DNA of 64,000 bases, taken from Mermis nigrescens (taxonomy: Eukaryota; Nematoda; Enoplea; Mermithida; Mermithidae). Shown here piece by piece: positions 11,320 to 22,723 of the stretch; positions within the stretch are counted from its first letter, which is position 1, and each line of letters starts with the position of its first letter. A program made the position numbers and the translations under genes. The notes beneath the pieces were generated by a model. It did not search any database. It was not told the origin of the DNA and saw only the letters and a list, made by a program, of their open reading frames with translations. The DNA is taken from positions 1 to 64,000 of the forward strand of contig JAVLUZ010000569.1 in the NCBI GenBank assembly GCA_036768485.1, in the 5' to 3' direction.

Positions 11320-12008
11320 AATAGACTCAAGGGCTTTCTGACTCCGATTTCAATACTTCAGGGTTTGAGCCGTTGAGCCAGGCATTAATCTGCACGTGGT
11401 TTGTAATCAGCTTAACATTGAAGTGATTGCAGCTCATTTTCAAATTTTTAGGTTAACATTTTTAGAATGATCTGAAATACATGCATGCAATAAGCTTTTG
11501 GTCATTTTAGCTAGCTGAGGTATGATTTTGCATAAATTGTCTTTTTCTTCCTATTTTTGTTTTCTTCTGTCCTTAACGTTTAGAGGAGAAGTTTAATCAT
11601 TCCATTTCTCCGTACAGTTATAAAAGAATGTGCTCAAAAGATACAACAGTCCGAAATGCGCAACAAGAAACGAAAGGTCAGCGGCTACGATCCATTCGAT
11701 GACGAAAGGAGAATGCCGATGCCGATTCTTCAATAAATGTTCTCCAAAATCCCTTATTGGGCTACCTGAATAAAAACCCGCAGCCAATCAATGAAAGCTC
11801 CGACAATTTGATCAGCGAAAACGATCGAAAGCTCGGTACCGGAGTAAATTTTTTTTAACCGCGTGTTATCATCTACACTGCAAATAGGCATACCAATGTA
11901 TTTTGTCATTGTAAACAGCTTATTATGCATCGTTAAAATAATTTAAACAGCGTTTAAAGAGTACAACATTTTGCAGTGCGCTGCGTTTAATGATCAGGGC
12001 TGGAAACT
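11320..12008. other. unassigned cargo of the 6.8-kb element
   Basis: After a short remnant of the element body (to about 11310) there is a direct repeat of GACTCAAGGGCTTYCTGA at 11303-11342. The rest is unassigned. No coding region was supported. Confidence 0.35.
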
Positions 12009-12576
12009 AGAGCCCTGCGCGGGCCGAAATATTTTGACCCGCCCCGCCCCACCAAGAAAGAAATAAAGCCCGCCCCGCCCCGCAGCTCCTCAGACCCGCC
12101 CCGCCCCGCCAGTAATGTTACAAAAATTAGGCCCGCCCCGCCCCGCCCCGCAAAATTTTTTCATGTACTCTATGTATCCATTTCTGGTCGAAAAGGAGCC
12201 AGAATGCAAGAAGATATAGAACCGGACAATGAGTGATACAAAATCTTCAATGTAAATGAGTGCAATGCAATTTTGTAAATTGAATAAGAGCTAATGTCTT
12301 ACAGCAATAAACTTTATTGGAACAACAATGTTACTGTGATAGGTGTAGTTAGGTATGTAGGTAAGCTGCAAAGGGAACAATCTTGCACTGCTGATTGCTC
12401 AAATTCTGAGAGGGTCTGACGGGGCGAAATCGACAAAACTAGCACAATAAAATCAATTTTGGGGGTCTGCTGGATCCCAGGGGACAACCCAGATCCCAAT
12501 GCTCGCCATTACTCAAATCCTATAGATGATAGTCTACCTTAAGTGAGGACGTAGTGTGTACCTACATATATGTATG

Positions 12577-12856
12577 CATAGGTGGGCAGCACCGAAATTC
12601 TGGGGGTGGGGGGTGAAAAAATTTCTGGGGGAGAGGGTGAAAAAATTTTTAAAGGTCAAAAAATGGTCTTAAAAGTGGTCGTATGGCAAAAAAACACAAT
12701 TTTTCGACGTTTCTCATCAAGCACTATCCAATAGCATCAAAAAATTGCTGAAAAAGCAAAAAAATTCTTTCTGGTGGGGTATTTTGATGTCTGGGGGGGT
12801 ATTTCAACTTCTGGGGGTGCATGCCCCCCCAACCCCCCCCACCACGCCCACGTGTG
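12577..12856 (-). repeat. hAT-like MITE, reverse copy
   Basis: It begins CATAGGTGGGCAGCACC and ends CGCCCACGTGTG. Flanks are TATGTATG (12569-12576) and TATGTAGG (12857-12864), a 7-of-8 target duplication. Confidence 0.75.
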
Positions 12857-12884
12857 TATGTAGGTACCTGCCTACCTATATATA

Positions 12885-13681
12885 CAGGGTGTTTAAAAAA
12901 AACGAAACCCATATCAGACCCTGTAACTTCGAAACGAATCGCTCAACTGGAATGCAACTTGCTTTAATCAATAGATAAGAACCTTTATAATAATCCTGTG
13001 AAGTTTAGTTTGCGCATCTTCATTTGTTCTTGTACAACGCGCATTTGGGTAAAAGTCGTTTTTTCATTGAATACAATGTGTCGTAAGAAATGAATATGTG
13101 TTTGCGACGTTGTAGCTTTAGATCGAGTGAACATTTTAGAATACAGTTTGCTTCAATCAAAAGCTCATTTATCTAGCTAGTTGCCTCTAAATTTTAGTTT
13201 ATTTTGTTTGTTGGTTCAAGAGCTATTGAGCTTTTGCCTAAGGTCACTCCCTCGGCGATTGAGCCAGCAATGACAAAATAAGCAGCGAGTTGCTTGCGCT
13301 TGTGAATGACCTAAGGAATGACATTTGGCGAAAGCTCAATAACTCTCGAACCAAGTAGCGAAATAGTACGAAAATTTACAGGCTAACAGCTAGACAAACA
13401 GGCTTTTGAATAGAGCATACCGTATTCTAAAATATTCACTCGATTGAAAGCTACAACGTTGCAAACACATGATTTATTTCTAAACACGCATTGTATTCAA
13501 TGAAAAAAACGACTTTTACACAATTGCGCGTTGCACAAGAACAGAGCAAGCTACGGATACGAAACTTAGCAAGTTTCTTACGAAGGTTTTTGTCTATCGT
13601 TTAAAGCAATTTGCATTGAAATTGAGCGAGCCGTTGGAAAGTTACAAGGTCAAATATGGAATTCGTTTTTTTGAAACACTG
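12885..13681. repeat. foldback MITE with TA target, 797 bp
   Basis: The termini are CAGGGTGTTTAAAAAAAACG and, complementary at the other end, CAGTGTTTCAAAAAAACG. TA lies on both sides. The two halves are inverted copies around a centre near 13280, for example GGTTCAAGAGCTATTGAGC matched by GCTCAATAACTCTCGAACC. TA duplication and CAGGGTGT ends are typical of Tc1/mariner-derived MITEs; that assignment is inference. Confidence 0.7.
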
Positions 13682-14044
13682 TATATATGTAAGCTTATGC
13701 ATGGTAAAGCTGGATTATTTCAATTTGTATTATTTTAACAGCCCCCATGTGTTCTATTTCATTAGGTATTTATTCAAAGGATGAGCAGCAGAGCAATACT
13801 TAGAAATATAGTCTATTGCGCGAAACCTTGTGCATGGAAATCAATTTCGCGCACGTATCCTTTTGCACAACAAAAATTAAAAAAAGAAAGGCCCGCCCCG
13901 CACCGCCCCGCCAAAATTTTAGAAAATAAAGCCCGCCCCGCCCCGCCAGCCATGTGACCCGCCCCGCAAAAGCCCGCGCCGGTCGCGCGGGCCTGCGGGG
14001 CGGGGCAGGCCGACCCGCCCCGCGCAGAGGCTCTGGTCGAAACT

Positions 14045-14935
14045 ACTCCTCTTTACAATTCACTGATCTTCGTTACCTCTGGTTTACTGTATATGTACGC
14101 CGTGAGTATAATTCGCTTACTATGATGTCTAGTCGAGGTCAAATTCGATCATTTTCGCTGATAATATGGTTGCCGTAGCTGGATTGACTTTGCGTTAAGC
14201 ATTGTTCTTTTCCATGCCGTATTGATAATTTCCATGCCGTATATATACATACTGCAATCAATAGATGATTATTTCATGATATCTGCCTTGCTCGCTCGTA
14301 TTTAATACCTTTTTGAACATTGATTAACATTTTTCATCCGTATCTTGCGTTTGATCGCTTTGATTCACTCTTAGGTATAAATAGTATGTAAGTATCTATA
14401 GTCTCTTTCACACAACTTAAGTCATACATTTTGAATCAGACAATAAACTGACCGCGATTATAGCATTGATCTGATATATAATTATCGTAACCCTCGGCTT
14501 ACTGTCGATGAAAATTCTCAGACTTAATGCCCAAAGTTACATGTGAAACAGACTATAAGTTCTAAATAGCCGTATGAGATGAACACATTCTACTTTATTG
14601 TTATTTATAAACAAAACAGTCTGTTTCACACCTTGACCCATTAGTCTTTTTCTAAACCCGCATGCGAGAACGGATGCGTCAGCCTCTGCGCCAACTCGAC
14701 ATATCGGCGGATTTTAATATTTAGTCAATTATTGAAAAATATTCATCATTCTGCTGAAGTTTAAGAATAGTGCATTCATGATAATAAAAATAAGTATTTA
14801 TTAAAGACAGTCAAAAACCTCTGAAATAAGAATAATCTGATCAAACAATATGCAATATGGAGTTATCTATCGGCATTAGCAAATAGATGTATAATTCAAA
14901 GTTCACTTCTTCATACCTCAACAAATAGTGGTTGT
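14045..14935. other. unassigned stretch inside the 6.8-kb element
   Basis: AT-rich sequence without recognised genes or repeats. Confidence 0.35.
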
Positions 14936-15329
14936 AGAAAAGTTTAAAGGTCAGATTCGTAATTCTGACCTTACGGAAGACATTTTAAAAAAATTCATCA
15001 TCCACGACGCTCTGGACGGAAAAATTTTTTTCAGTGTAAAGTTTACACCTGCACTAATAACGCAATATTGATTGTAAAGAAACAAAATAAATTTTGATGT
15101 GTGGCGCTTAGGACGAGGCACATTATAAAGGTAGTTACCACGTTCCGTCTGATAAGTGGAGAATATGGCAGGGAAAAAAATTTTTTGTCCCAGACTCTTT
15201 ACAATAAGCCGCCTCTAAAGTTGAAAATATTACCTTTAAAAAAATAAAAGAAGTCGCACCTATATTTTATAACCGTCTACCTTTTGAAACCAATCAGAGT
15301 GCATAGAATGTAAAATTGAGTTAGATATG

Positions 15330-16373
15330 TAACTGCGAGAGTTACACGTGTAGGCGAACTTGCCTTAGCAGTTCGCGATAGCCATAACATAGCCAATACT
15401 AGTAGCTATCTACGATAGTGCACTGTGAGGCTATGCCTTCGGTCTTCCCATTATTTCCCCAATTTTTCAATAATAAAAAACATTTAGATACTTGTCCGGT
15501 AGCATAGAGTTAAGTGTATGATAATAGTAATTATTTCATGCATACCGCTTGTGTAATCGATAACATTCGATCTGAGATAAAAGTGATTCAGTATTACGTT
15601 AAATTGATCTTTGTTTATTTTACTGTAATGGTCCTTGAGGCCAGTGTACTTAACGTTGTAGTTTAGTCTGGCAGTTGGCTTTTTCGTTGGCCAGTCGTAC
15701 GATTGTATAGTCCGTACGTTTCCATTTTCTTTTTGCTTTATGGCTGTTGTCCTGCATCCAGGCCGTGAATTCTTCGTTCGGAATAAAATATAGAAAAACC
15801 TACCCAGTGGTTTTTGGTTATACCGAGGGTTAGGTCGGCCACACCCACGTCGAGGACTTCTACCCATTTTAGTGGACTGATAGGTAAATTTCGTATGATA
15901 ACTTATTTTATTTGGAAATATTAATTTATTTCTCAAACCAAAAATTGATCGAAAAATATTATCTAATCTTCAGAGATGATTAATCAGGTTAGAGCTCGAT
16001 GTTGTTGTTTTCATAGTTCAGCGTGCTACACATATTAGGAACCAAAACATTTCGAACCAGGCACTGATTGGAAAATAAGTTAAATAAACAACTTGAGCTT
16101 GAGATAGGTCAACTGACCTCCGCGGCAATTACCGAGACTAGGTAGGTAGCCTTAGGTCTTAGGGCGTAGCTGCTGAGATCACCCGACATAAAAGCGGCCA
16201 GCAATATTAGGGCTGAGGGGATCGAAGCCGTAAGGTCTCTAAGGGTCCAAAGATCGAAAGCCGTCCAGAGCCGCGCGATCCGGGCCAGCACCTACGTATC
16301 TAGGTAAATCTCGAAGGCAAATACATCCGTCCCATGTCGATTCTTTGTAGACATAAGGCGGCTCTGTATTTAC
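15330..16373. mobile_element. 1,044-bp insertion with 7-bp target duplication
   Basis: AGATATG occurs at 15323-15329 and again at 16374-16380. Related copies of the same host sequence near 388 and 16835 read uninterrupted GTTAGATATGCTC, so the interval is an insertion. The left end contains a small palindrome (GTAACTGCGAGAGTTAC). No clear terminal inverted repeat was seen. It holds a 150-codon minus-strand frame and a GC-richer segment at 16109-16310. The element type is unknown. Confidence 0.6.
15484..15936 (-). CDS. hypothetical 150-aa protein in the 1,044-bp insertion
   Basis: This is one of the longest open frames in the window that does not come from a tandem repeat. The product is basic and polar, with KMGRSPRRGCGRPNPRYNQ near residue 23 and DWPTKKPTARLNYNVKY in the middle. 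No signal peptide, membrane segment or known motif was recognised. The interior methionine at about residue 23 is an alternative start. It could be the cargo gene of the insertion or a captured exon. Confidence 0.3.
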   Translation of the reverse strand: MRNKLIFPNKISYHTKFTYQSTKMGRSPRRGCGRPNPRYNQKPLGRFFYILFRTKNSRPGCRTTAIKQKENGNVRTIQSYDWPTKKPTARLNYNVKYTGLKDHYSKINKDQFNVILNHFYLRSNVIDYTSGMHEIITIIIHLTLCYRTSI

Positions 16374-17596
16374 AGATATGCTCGTGCACATGAAAACAGT
16401 CCAGTCAAAAACCGTCTAATTTACAATCATGTGCAACAACTAATGAGTGTAAAGAAGTTTTAAGACCAGATTCGTAACCTACTAATTAGGGAAAACATTT
16501 TAAAAAAATTCATCATCCACGACGCTCTGGGCGGAAAAAATTTTTCCAGTGTAAAGTATACACCTGCACTAATAACGCAATATTGATTGCAAAGAGACAA
16601 AATAAATTTTAACGTGTAGCGCTTAAGACGAGGCACATTTTAAAGCTAGTTACCACGTTATGTCTACTAAGTGGAGAATATGGCAAGGAAAAAATATTTT
16701 TTTGTCCCAGACTCTTTACAATAAACCGCCTCTAAATTCGAAAATATCACTTTTTAAAAAAATAAAGAAAGTCTCCTCTAGATTTTATAACCGTCTACCT
16801 TTCGAAACCAATCAGACTGCATGGAATGTTAAATCGAGTTAGATATGCTCGGGCACATAAAAACAGTAAAAAAACCGTCTAATTTACACACCTGTGCAAC
16901 AACCAATGAGTGTAAAGAAATTTTAAGACTAGATGCGTAACCTGCTGATTAGGGAAAACATTTTTTGAAAAATTGGCCCTCTGAAAATCATTTGAATTTT
17001 TGGTGTAAACTTTACACACTCACGACGCGCTCGGTATTGAGTGTAAACAAGATAAAAATGGGAGCACTAAGTATTTTTATTATCTACCTTTCAAAATAAA
17101 CCGCACCTCTCAGATGTGTGCCGTTATAGCTGTGAGGGGGGCATATGTTGGGGGTACCCAAGTATATTATAGGTACGCGCTAACGCGCTACTTATGATGA
17201 TTGCTTACTTTATAGTCACGAAAGATTCGATAGAAAACAATTTTTTTGCTTTAGCTGAAATCTGCCTAAAAGTTTTTAGTTAAGTGTAGTATAACTTCAG
17301 AAGTTTGTATTATTGTCCTACGACTGAAATTAAACTATTTGATTTACACAAAGCAAAAAAATCTTTTTATTGGTGACATAGGCTTTAGTCCTTATCAGAT
17401 CTTTTTATTTTTGACAAAATAACAACCCTTACGGCAGGATTATCGAAAGCATTGAAACCGGGCAATTTAAAGGCGCCTGATTTGGAGAAAGCCCCCAATA
17501 TTTTGCTCATCGCCCTAGGGAGACCCTGTGATTTTTTTTGCCGACACCTGCAATTTCCAAGCAAACATACGCACAAAAAGGTAGAAAATAATAAAA

Positions 17597-17818
17597 TTAT
17601 GATCCCAAAATACAACCTAATAACTTTCTTTTGAAACAAGTCTTTGCATACGATTTTCCGAACATTTGTATAGTATGATTTATCCATTCTAATTGAACTG
17701 GCACGTATTCGTAACGATTTCTGCGAATTCCATGTAAAAGACGAAAGGCAGTTGCGACAGCAATGAACGAGAATTTGCCATCGCTTTCGGGGCAAAACAC
17801 GGCACTCCCAGAATCACC
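17597..17818 (-). CDS. serine protease unit a, Ser exon (last exon)
   Basis: The exon follows a TTTTTAG acceptor at 17819-17825 and begins in phase 0 with GDSGSAVFCPESDGKFS, the catalytic serine motif of S1 proteases (GDSGGP in most; here GDSGSA). It continues IAVATAFRLLHGIRRNRY and ends at a stop at 17597. A conserved open frame (AMSKILG...NPAV) just downstream in another frame is also present near 43.1 kb. I found no splice pair that joins it cleanly in both copies, so I end the gene here. The linker exon ending in phase 0 at 19312 joins in frame. Confidence 0.7.
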   Translation of the reverse strand, partial: GDSGSAVFCPESDGKFSFIAVATAFRLLHGIRRNRYEYVPVQLEWINHTIQMFGKSYAKTCFKRKLLGCILGS

Positions 17819-17944
17819 CTAAAAACGAAAAAGTATAAACAGACCTACGAATCTGAAATGCGGAAGGCGGAAAAGACAGAAAATGGCAGTTAAATTTAAG
17901 AAAAGCATCTGCAGATTATACTAATTGCAAAATTTAAGATACAT

Positions 17945-19311
17945 ACCTACTATACTTCTCGCATATTTTTGATTTCATCTTTCGTTTTTAGTTTTGTTTC
18001 TGCTGTCGGAGAATAGACATATGTATGCAGCAGGATTCTTTTATGGATCAGGGATCAGATCGAGGTTCAGCCTAAAAGTTCTTCGAAACTTACTTTTTGG
18101 ACTTAAAATAGGCAACAATTATAAGGCACAATAAAAAACATTCCATACGTTTCTGACGATTCTCAAATCTCCCCACAACAGAATGTAAAAACAAAAGCTC
18201 TTAATCTAAATCAGATGGAACAGAACGATGTATGGTCAATCGACCAATCAATCAAACAAAACAATCGCAATGAAATGCGTAATCGCAGCTTTTCCATTGT
18301 GGGAGAGTCAAAACCGGACATGCACGTGTCTAGTCCCCAGGAAAGCAAAAGGAATCCTTTTGTAGAAGATAAGGCAAAATCTAAGCAAATTGGGCCAATA
18401 GTGAAAACTAAATTGAGTTACGGTCGTTAGGTAACACATAGCTTAGCTAGAATAGAGCAATGGAATTATTGTTTTGATTTGTAATTTTTTGTTTGATTCA
18501 ATATTTATTTCAATCTATTATTGATTTCCAATTCAAATTTTCGCTGGTGATGAAGTGAGTTATTTATCAGCGAGCTTAATCAGCTTGAGAGGAAAATATT
18601 TAATATTTTACTTCATTTCGATTATATAGAAAAATACTCGTATGTCATTCGGAAAAGCAACCATTCCATCTAAGCTCGAGTTTGCTAAAAAAATTTAATT
18701 TGTTTTTCATTATCAATTCTGACGCCTTGCAAGAAAAAGATACAAAAAATAATTCTTCGAAGCGCCAAAAAATTTTGACGTATTGTCTCGCTCAAATTTG
18801 GACTTCGGAAAAAACAATTATATGTATCCGCCGCGCCAAGAAGTGCCTGAAAATTTGGTTTCTATTAGGTCACAAGGGTGCTAAAATCTATTCTGGCGGT
18901 CTTTCTAAAGTTCTTTGAGTATTCTCAGTTTTTTCCTCCCAGTGGCATGGCAACACTGCGAAAAATAGTCGTAAGGTGCGTTTATAATTATGAGGGCATT
19001 GGTATTCCAATCCCTTTTACGACTATTTTCTGGTATTTTCGCACTAGATTCAAAATTTTCTTGCAACGCCTTGTATTGCCCCAAAATCACCTGATGCCAG
19101 TCCACCCGACTTTTTGGCACTTTCTAAAAAATTTTTCGGGTCTGACCTCTCCCTCTATAATGCCCACGCAGCTCTTGTATGGTCTGGCTGGATACTCCAG
19201 AATCCGGCGGACCCTCAAAGTCGAAAGACCCCCATAATATTTTTGTTGCTATTTTTTGGCAGTTTAGCCCTACCCAATGTTTGCTAACTCAGTGGTGATA
19301 GAGAAACCTAC
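17945..19311. other. intron 4 of protease unit a
   Basis: The intron is AT-rich and aligns with the equivalent intron of unit b. That copy has a MITE at 44087-44309, for which this copy is the empty site near 18325-18345. The open frame at 18215-18430 is not kept in the other copy and is unlikely to be coding. Confidence 0.6.
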
Positions 19312-19448
19312 AAAATTTAATCCGGCTTGGTCTCCAGGGCACAAGCCGAGCGCCCAATCTTTCTTACTACGCTTCGAATTAACGAATCTATTGCGGATTA
19401 CTCTAGTGTCAATACATTGAGGGACGTCCGGAAATTCTTCCGCGGCAC
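19312..19448 (-). CDS. serine protease unit a, linker exon
   Basis: This 137-nt exon lies between the Asp and Ser exons. The acceptor is CATTAG and the donor is the GTAGGT after 19312; phase 1 in, phase 0 out. It encodes AAEEFPDVPQCIDTRVI and then WALGLCPGDQAGLNF, which leads straight into GDSG of the next exon. The cysteine in GLCPGD fits the S1 cysteine upstream of the active serine. The copy at 45920-46056 has the same length and most of the residues. Confidence 0.7.
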
Positions 19449-20363
19449 CTAATGAGTAAAAAACGGTAAACAAAAAACACAAACATGCAAAAAAAGCACG
19501 CCAAATCGTTCTGGTTGAAAATTATGCTAAACAAGAATTAGCGGTATTAATTTCAATAGTTTCAGCTTAATCCTAAAACAGGTTGAAATTAAAATTAACT
19601 CATATTGAAATATGATTTTTTAGAGGCAGTTGATATTTAAAAAATAACTCAGGACTAGTCTCCCAGCCCTCAACAGCAATGTGATGGCGTAGAATCTTTT
19701 AGTTTCATACAGGCTCAGATTTAGAAAAAAGCGGCCCCCCTCCCCTCCTCCGCGGCCCTCTCCCCTGTCGTCAAAAAATAGTTGTGCGCAATACACAACA
19801 ATGTGTATTTTTTATAATTTGAGCCATTTTCATCACAATTTTTCAAATATTTTCCCACGCCGGGTAGTACGAGTACTCATATTAATTTTGTTGGCGTTCT
19901 AGAAACTTCAATTTTACGTCAGCAGAGTAGTTTGTGTTCAGAAAAAAGGATTTTTTAGTTCTTACACTGATTTCTCAAGTGTTTGTTTTGCTTTGCACCA
20001 ATTTTTGCACTAATTTTGCGCAATTTTTGCATAAAATTCAAGAATTTCAAATTATTTGAGAATCAGAAATAATTATGTCGACCAAAAGACGAAAAAACCG
20101 ATACTTTTAGGCATAATGTACGGATTTTCGGACGATTTTTGACAGTATTGAGAAAATGCGGGGTTTCGCTCCGCTCCTACTGTAAGAAAATCCTGGAACT
20201 AAGATTGATTTTACTTGTCGTAATTGATAGCTAATTAATCAATTAATTGATCGATTAATCATTAATCAAGTCTTAACTTGATACAATTATCTATTCTTCA
20301 GAGATCGTGTACCGTAAACTCAGATTTTTGATCAATTTCCGACTTAAATGCTGGTATACTTAC

Positions 20364-20641
20364 GGTCTATTGCCCCCTTGCCGCAAACGCGACAAAATTT
20401 GTCCAAATCAGCCTCTGCATCATCCTTAGAAAAGCATAAAGGAACGACGTGCTCGTTGAATATCACCGGCTTCGTAAATTCAACCAATGCAATATCTGCG
20501 TTGCTTCCACATATCGATGCAACATTCTGTACATTTTTACGTCTTACGTTTACAACATGCGGTGTCATAAAACGTGAATCGGGCTGCCCGAACCAAAATT
20601 CGATCCACCTATGAAAGACTAGCCCGTTTGCGACACAGTAA
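20364..20641 (-). CDS. serine protease unit a, Asp exon
   Basis: Acceptor TTATTGCAG, donor GTAAGTATA; 278 nt, phase 2 in and phase 1 out. It starts YCVANGLVFHRWIEFWFGQ, continues through ICGSNADIALVEFTKPV, which carries the catalytic aspartate (DIAL), and ends FCRVCGKGAIDR. Joined to the His exon it gives an uninterrupted frame. The equivalent exon in unit b (46994-47286) has lost the acceptor AG and has an early stop. Confidence 0.75.
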
Positions 20642-21110
20642 CTGCAATAAAATCATAGGGCGGGTGAAATAGTTAGCCGATTTTAGGAGGGAGGCGTGAG
20701 TGACCTTCAATTTTGGCTAGAAAGAGCAAAAGCGCACTTGGGTTAAAGTTTTCTGACTTCAAAGAATGGGAAGTAAAACCGACTTTTGGTTAGGAATCCC
20801 TACAACTAATGTGCATGGGGATCCGGACCAGACCTACACGTGGGAGTTTGGGGAGCCTAAACCCCCTGAATGGAAAAATGGGAATTTTTACGTGGAAAAT
20901 GAAGTGAAATGGAGGCCGAAGAATGAATGAAAATCGAAGGTTTTTTTCAATAAGTGCCTTAAATTGACCATAAACTGTGTGATAATGTAGTTTTAACGCT
21001 ATTTTAGCGCTTCTACCAGCAGTATTTGAACTCATTTTGGTCCAAAAAACTTCAATTCTTGACCCACTCCCCCAATATGTACGCAATTCTACAAGCCATG
21101 TTGTGACACA

Positions 21111-21118
<8 letters not shown>

Positions 21119-21200
<82 letters not shown>
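21119..21200. repeat. (CA)n microsatellite
   Basis: About 40 CA units lie in intron 3 of unit a. Their reverse complement creates a spurious Cys-Val open frame. Confidence 0.98.
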
Positions 21201-21201
<1 letters not shown>

Positions 21202-21835
21202 TAAGGACCCAAAACGATGGCCTGGCGAAAATGCAATGGGAACCTTATTGATGGAACTACGGGATAAAATGATGGCCGATCCGACCTATTAGGGAGAAAT
21301 TGGCCCTTTGCCCAACCCGTCGGATTTGGGAAAATTGCGAAAAAGGGCGCGGACGAGCCCGAGGGAGAGAACGTTACCGGCAAGCGGACGTCTATTTAGT
21401 AATGTATATTTGTAATATTCTCATTGAAGGGTTCATAGATTAGCATCCTATAGTAACTTAGAATGTAGGAGGGTTTAAGAGTAAGAGAACGAAAATAATT
21501 GACGTTTTTGAAATTATTAACCATTTTTCAGTAGTCGTATTGCAGGAAACCCATTTTTACACGTGACACGATGCTGTTTTCTTCGATAATGTTTTCGAAA
21601 GAAATTTTCGTATATTTCACAGCTTCTCTCAGCAACATTAGGCAGGGTTATCGATTCTAATCAACAAGGCAACACAAATAAAACAAGTCCATAAATTACT
21701 TGAAAATGGCCATTTTTACGTACTTTTTTGTCATTTTTTAATCAGAACTAGATTTCGTTTACTTCATCTCCCCTAAGAACAGCCGACTGCCTCGCCTTCT
21801 CCCAATTTTAAGCCGTTGTATGAGATGACACGTAC

Positions 21836-22112
21836 GGGAAAATGCCCAGATTAATGAGGCAATGCGCAGCAGTTATTCCAAAACGAGTTGATGTATCCTT
21901 TTCATTCATAACTATCAACGTTATGCCACATCTATGCTTGCCGTTTTCCATTATTACGCCAAACCAGGGTACAGAATATGGAGTCGCCGGTGCTTTGTGG
22001 TTGCCGACGATCCTTTTTCTCAAATGACCTCCATAGACAACTAATTGTGTTGATGGTACCGTACCACAACCGCGATAAGGGCCACTTTCGATTTTTCTTT
22101 CAAATTGAACTT
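21836..22112 (-). CDS. serine protease unit a, His exon
   Basis: The exon contains GPYRGCG, the activation site RIVGNHKAPATPYSVPWFG and FGITAAHC with the catalytic histidine. The donor is GTACGTGTC after 21836 (phase 2 out). The 5' limit is chosen at the acceptor TTTTCGAG (22113-22114), which gives phase 1 and matches the PAN exon at 26481-26787. An alternative start is ATG at 22194, which would give MSSPTLAYCSYF and a hydrophobic SVLVLIF, a weak signal-like stretch. I prefer the spliced model because units 1 and b, and the orphan exon at 35899, have a phase-1 acceptor at the same place, while unit b has no usable ATG. With Asp and Ser exons downstream the triad is complete, so unit a is the only apparently functional protease here. 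Confidence 0.7.
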
Positions 22113-22194
22113 CTCGAAAACCAAATTTGAAGATTAAAACTAACACACTGCGGAAACTAAAATATGAACAATATGCTAACGTCGGTGAGCTCAT

Positions 22195-22706
22195 GTGCCC
22201 ACAAAATTATCTGAAATCAATCTGATAAATATAAAAAGCCATCTAATGGTTTGTAACAGAAATTAGTGTAAGATTTGTACACTCCTGTTCAGGAAATCTG
22301 AGATATGTATTTATAATTTATCTCTAGAATAAAGCTTCGCTCGATAATTTTTGAAATTTTTTTTGAGATTATGACAAACACTCTTCGGAATAATTAGGGA
22401 AAATGCTGCAATTAGAATCTGCTTTGTTTTTCTTAAACAAGGTGGATGTTTCCGCGCGTTAAGTGTAAAATTGCGCATAATTCGGATTCATCGAATAGGA
22501 TTTGGTGGAAAGTGCAGAATTTTGAAACTGAAGAGTTTACCCGTGAGAAGAAAAATGCCGGAGTTTACTGTTCTCTCTGTGTTAACACAAACAAGGATCT
22601 TCGCCACCCATCAATTCTACACTTGTGCAGAATTAAGTGTGATAGCAGAGACTTAATATCAATGATTAGCACTATACGCTGACACTACACTCTCTTTGAT
22701 TTGGCT
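22195..22706. other. intron DNA upstream of the His exon, duplicated at 51.4-52.0 kb
   Basis: The stretch aligns with 51440-51965. A plus-strand open frame (RVKCKIAHNSDSSNRIWW and following) is partly kept in both copies, but the similarity is no greater than in flanking DNA. Confidence 0.4.
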
Positions 22707-22723
22707 ATTCTTGAGGTAACGTC

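Larger units (their letters stand above)
12009..14034. mobile_element. GC-rich-ended TIR element
   Basis: Both ends are packed with CCCGCCCC units, which stand out in this AT-rich DNA. The inverted termini are AGAGCCCTGCGCGGG at 12009 and, on the other strand, AGAGCCTCTGCGCGGGG at 14034. Flanks TGGAAACT and TCGAAACT are similar but offset by two bases, so the duplication is uncertain. GC-rich subterminal repeats of this type occur in some hAT elements, but no transposase is visible. The interior carries a MITE and a foldback MITE. Confidence 0.5.
10366..17197 (-). mobile_element. Helitron-like element, 6.8 kb, reverse orientation
   Basis: The minus-strand 5' end at 17197 reads TCATAAGTAGCGCG and follows A. 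The 3' end at 10366 reads CTTTGCTAG and is followed by T. The second copy of the surrounding duplication is continuous at 42860/42861 (AACAGATAAAA joined to TGACAGC), so the whole interval is one insertion without target duplication. The 5' part holds TGTAAA/TTTACA-rich DNA with internal direct duplication (about 14940-15330 against 16440-16850). The 3' part holds the module framed by inverted arms. The interior has been invaded by a GC-rich TIR element, a foldback MITE and a 1.04-kb insertion. No Rep/helicase gene was seen, so it is non-autonomous or decayed. Confidence 0.75.

Noticed and set aside
12000..12150. CpG island or promoter
   Set aside because: The GC richness comes from short CCCGCCCC repeats at the ends of a TIR element, with a matching inverted set at 13890-14034.
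17385..17530. Extra last protease exon (AMSKILG...NPAV)
   Set aside because: Open in both copies, but no donor/acceptor pair joins it in frame in both. The stop at 17597 is kept in both copies.
18215..18430. 71-codon plus-strand frame (MEQNDVWSIDQSIKQ)
   Set aside because: The frame is not preserved in the duplicated intron at 43.95-44.35 kb.
20790..21197. 135-codon frame beginning with alternating Cys-Val
   Set aside because: It is the reverse complement of the CA microsatellite joined to intron sequence.
22113..22194. Start codon at 22194 with signal peptide for protease unit a
   Set aside because: Not fully excluded, but unit b has a frameshift and stops in this segment, and units 1, a, b and the 35.9-kb exon all have a phase-1 acceptor just downstream.
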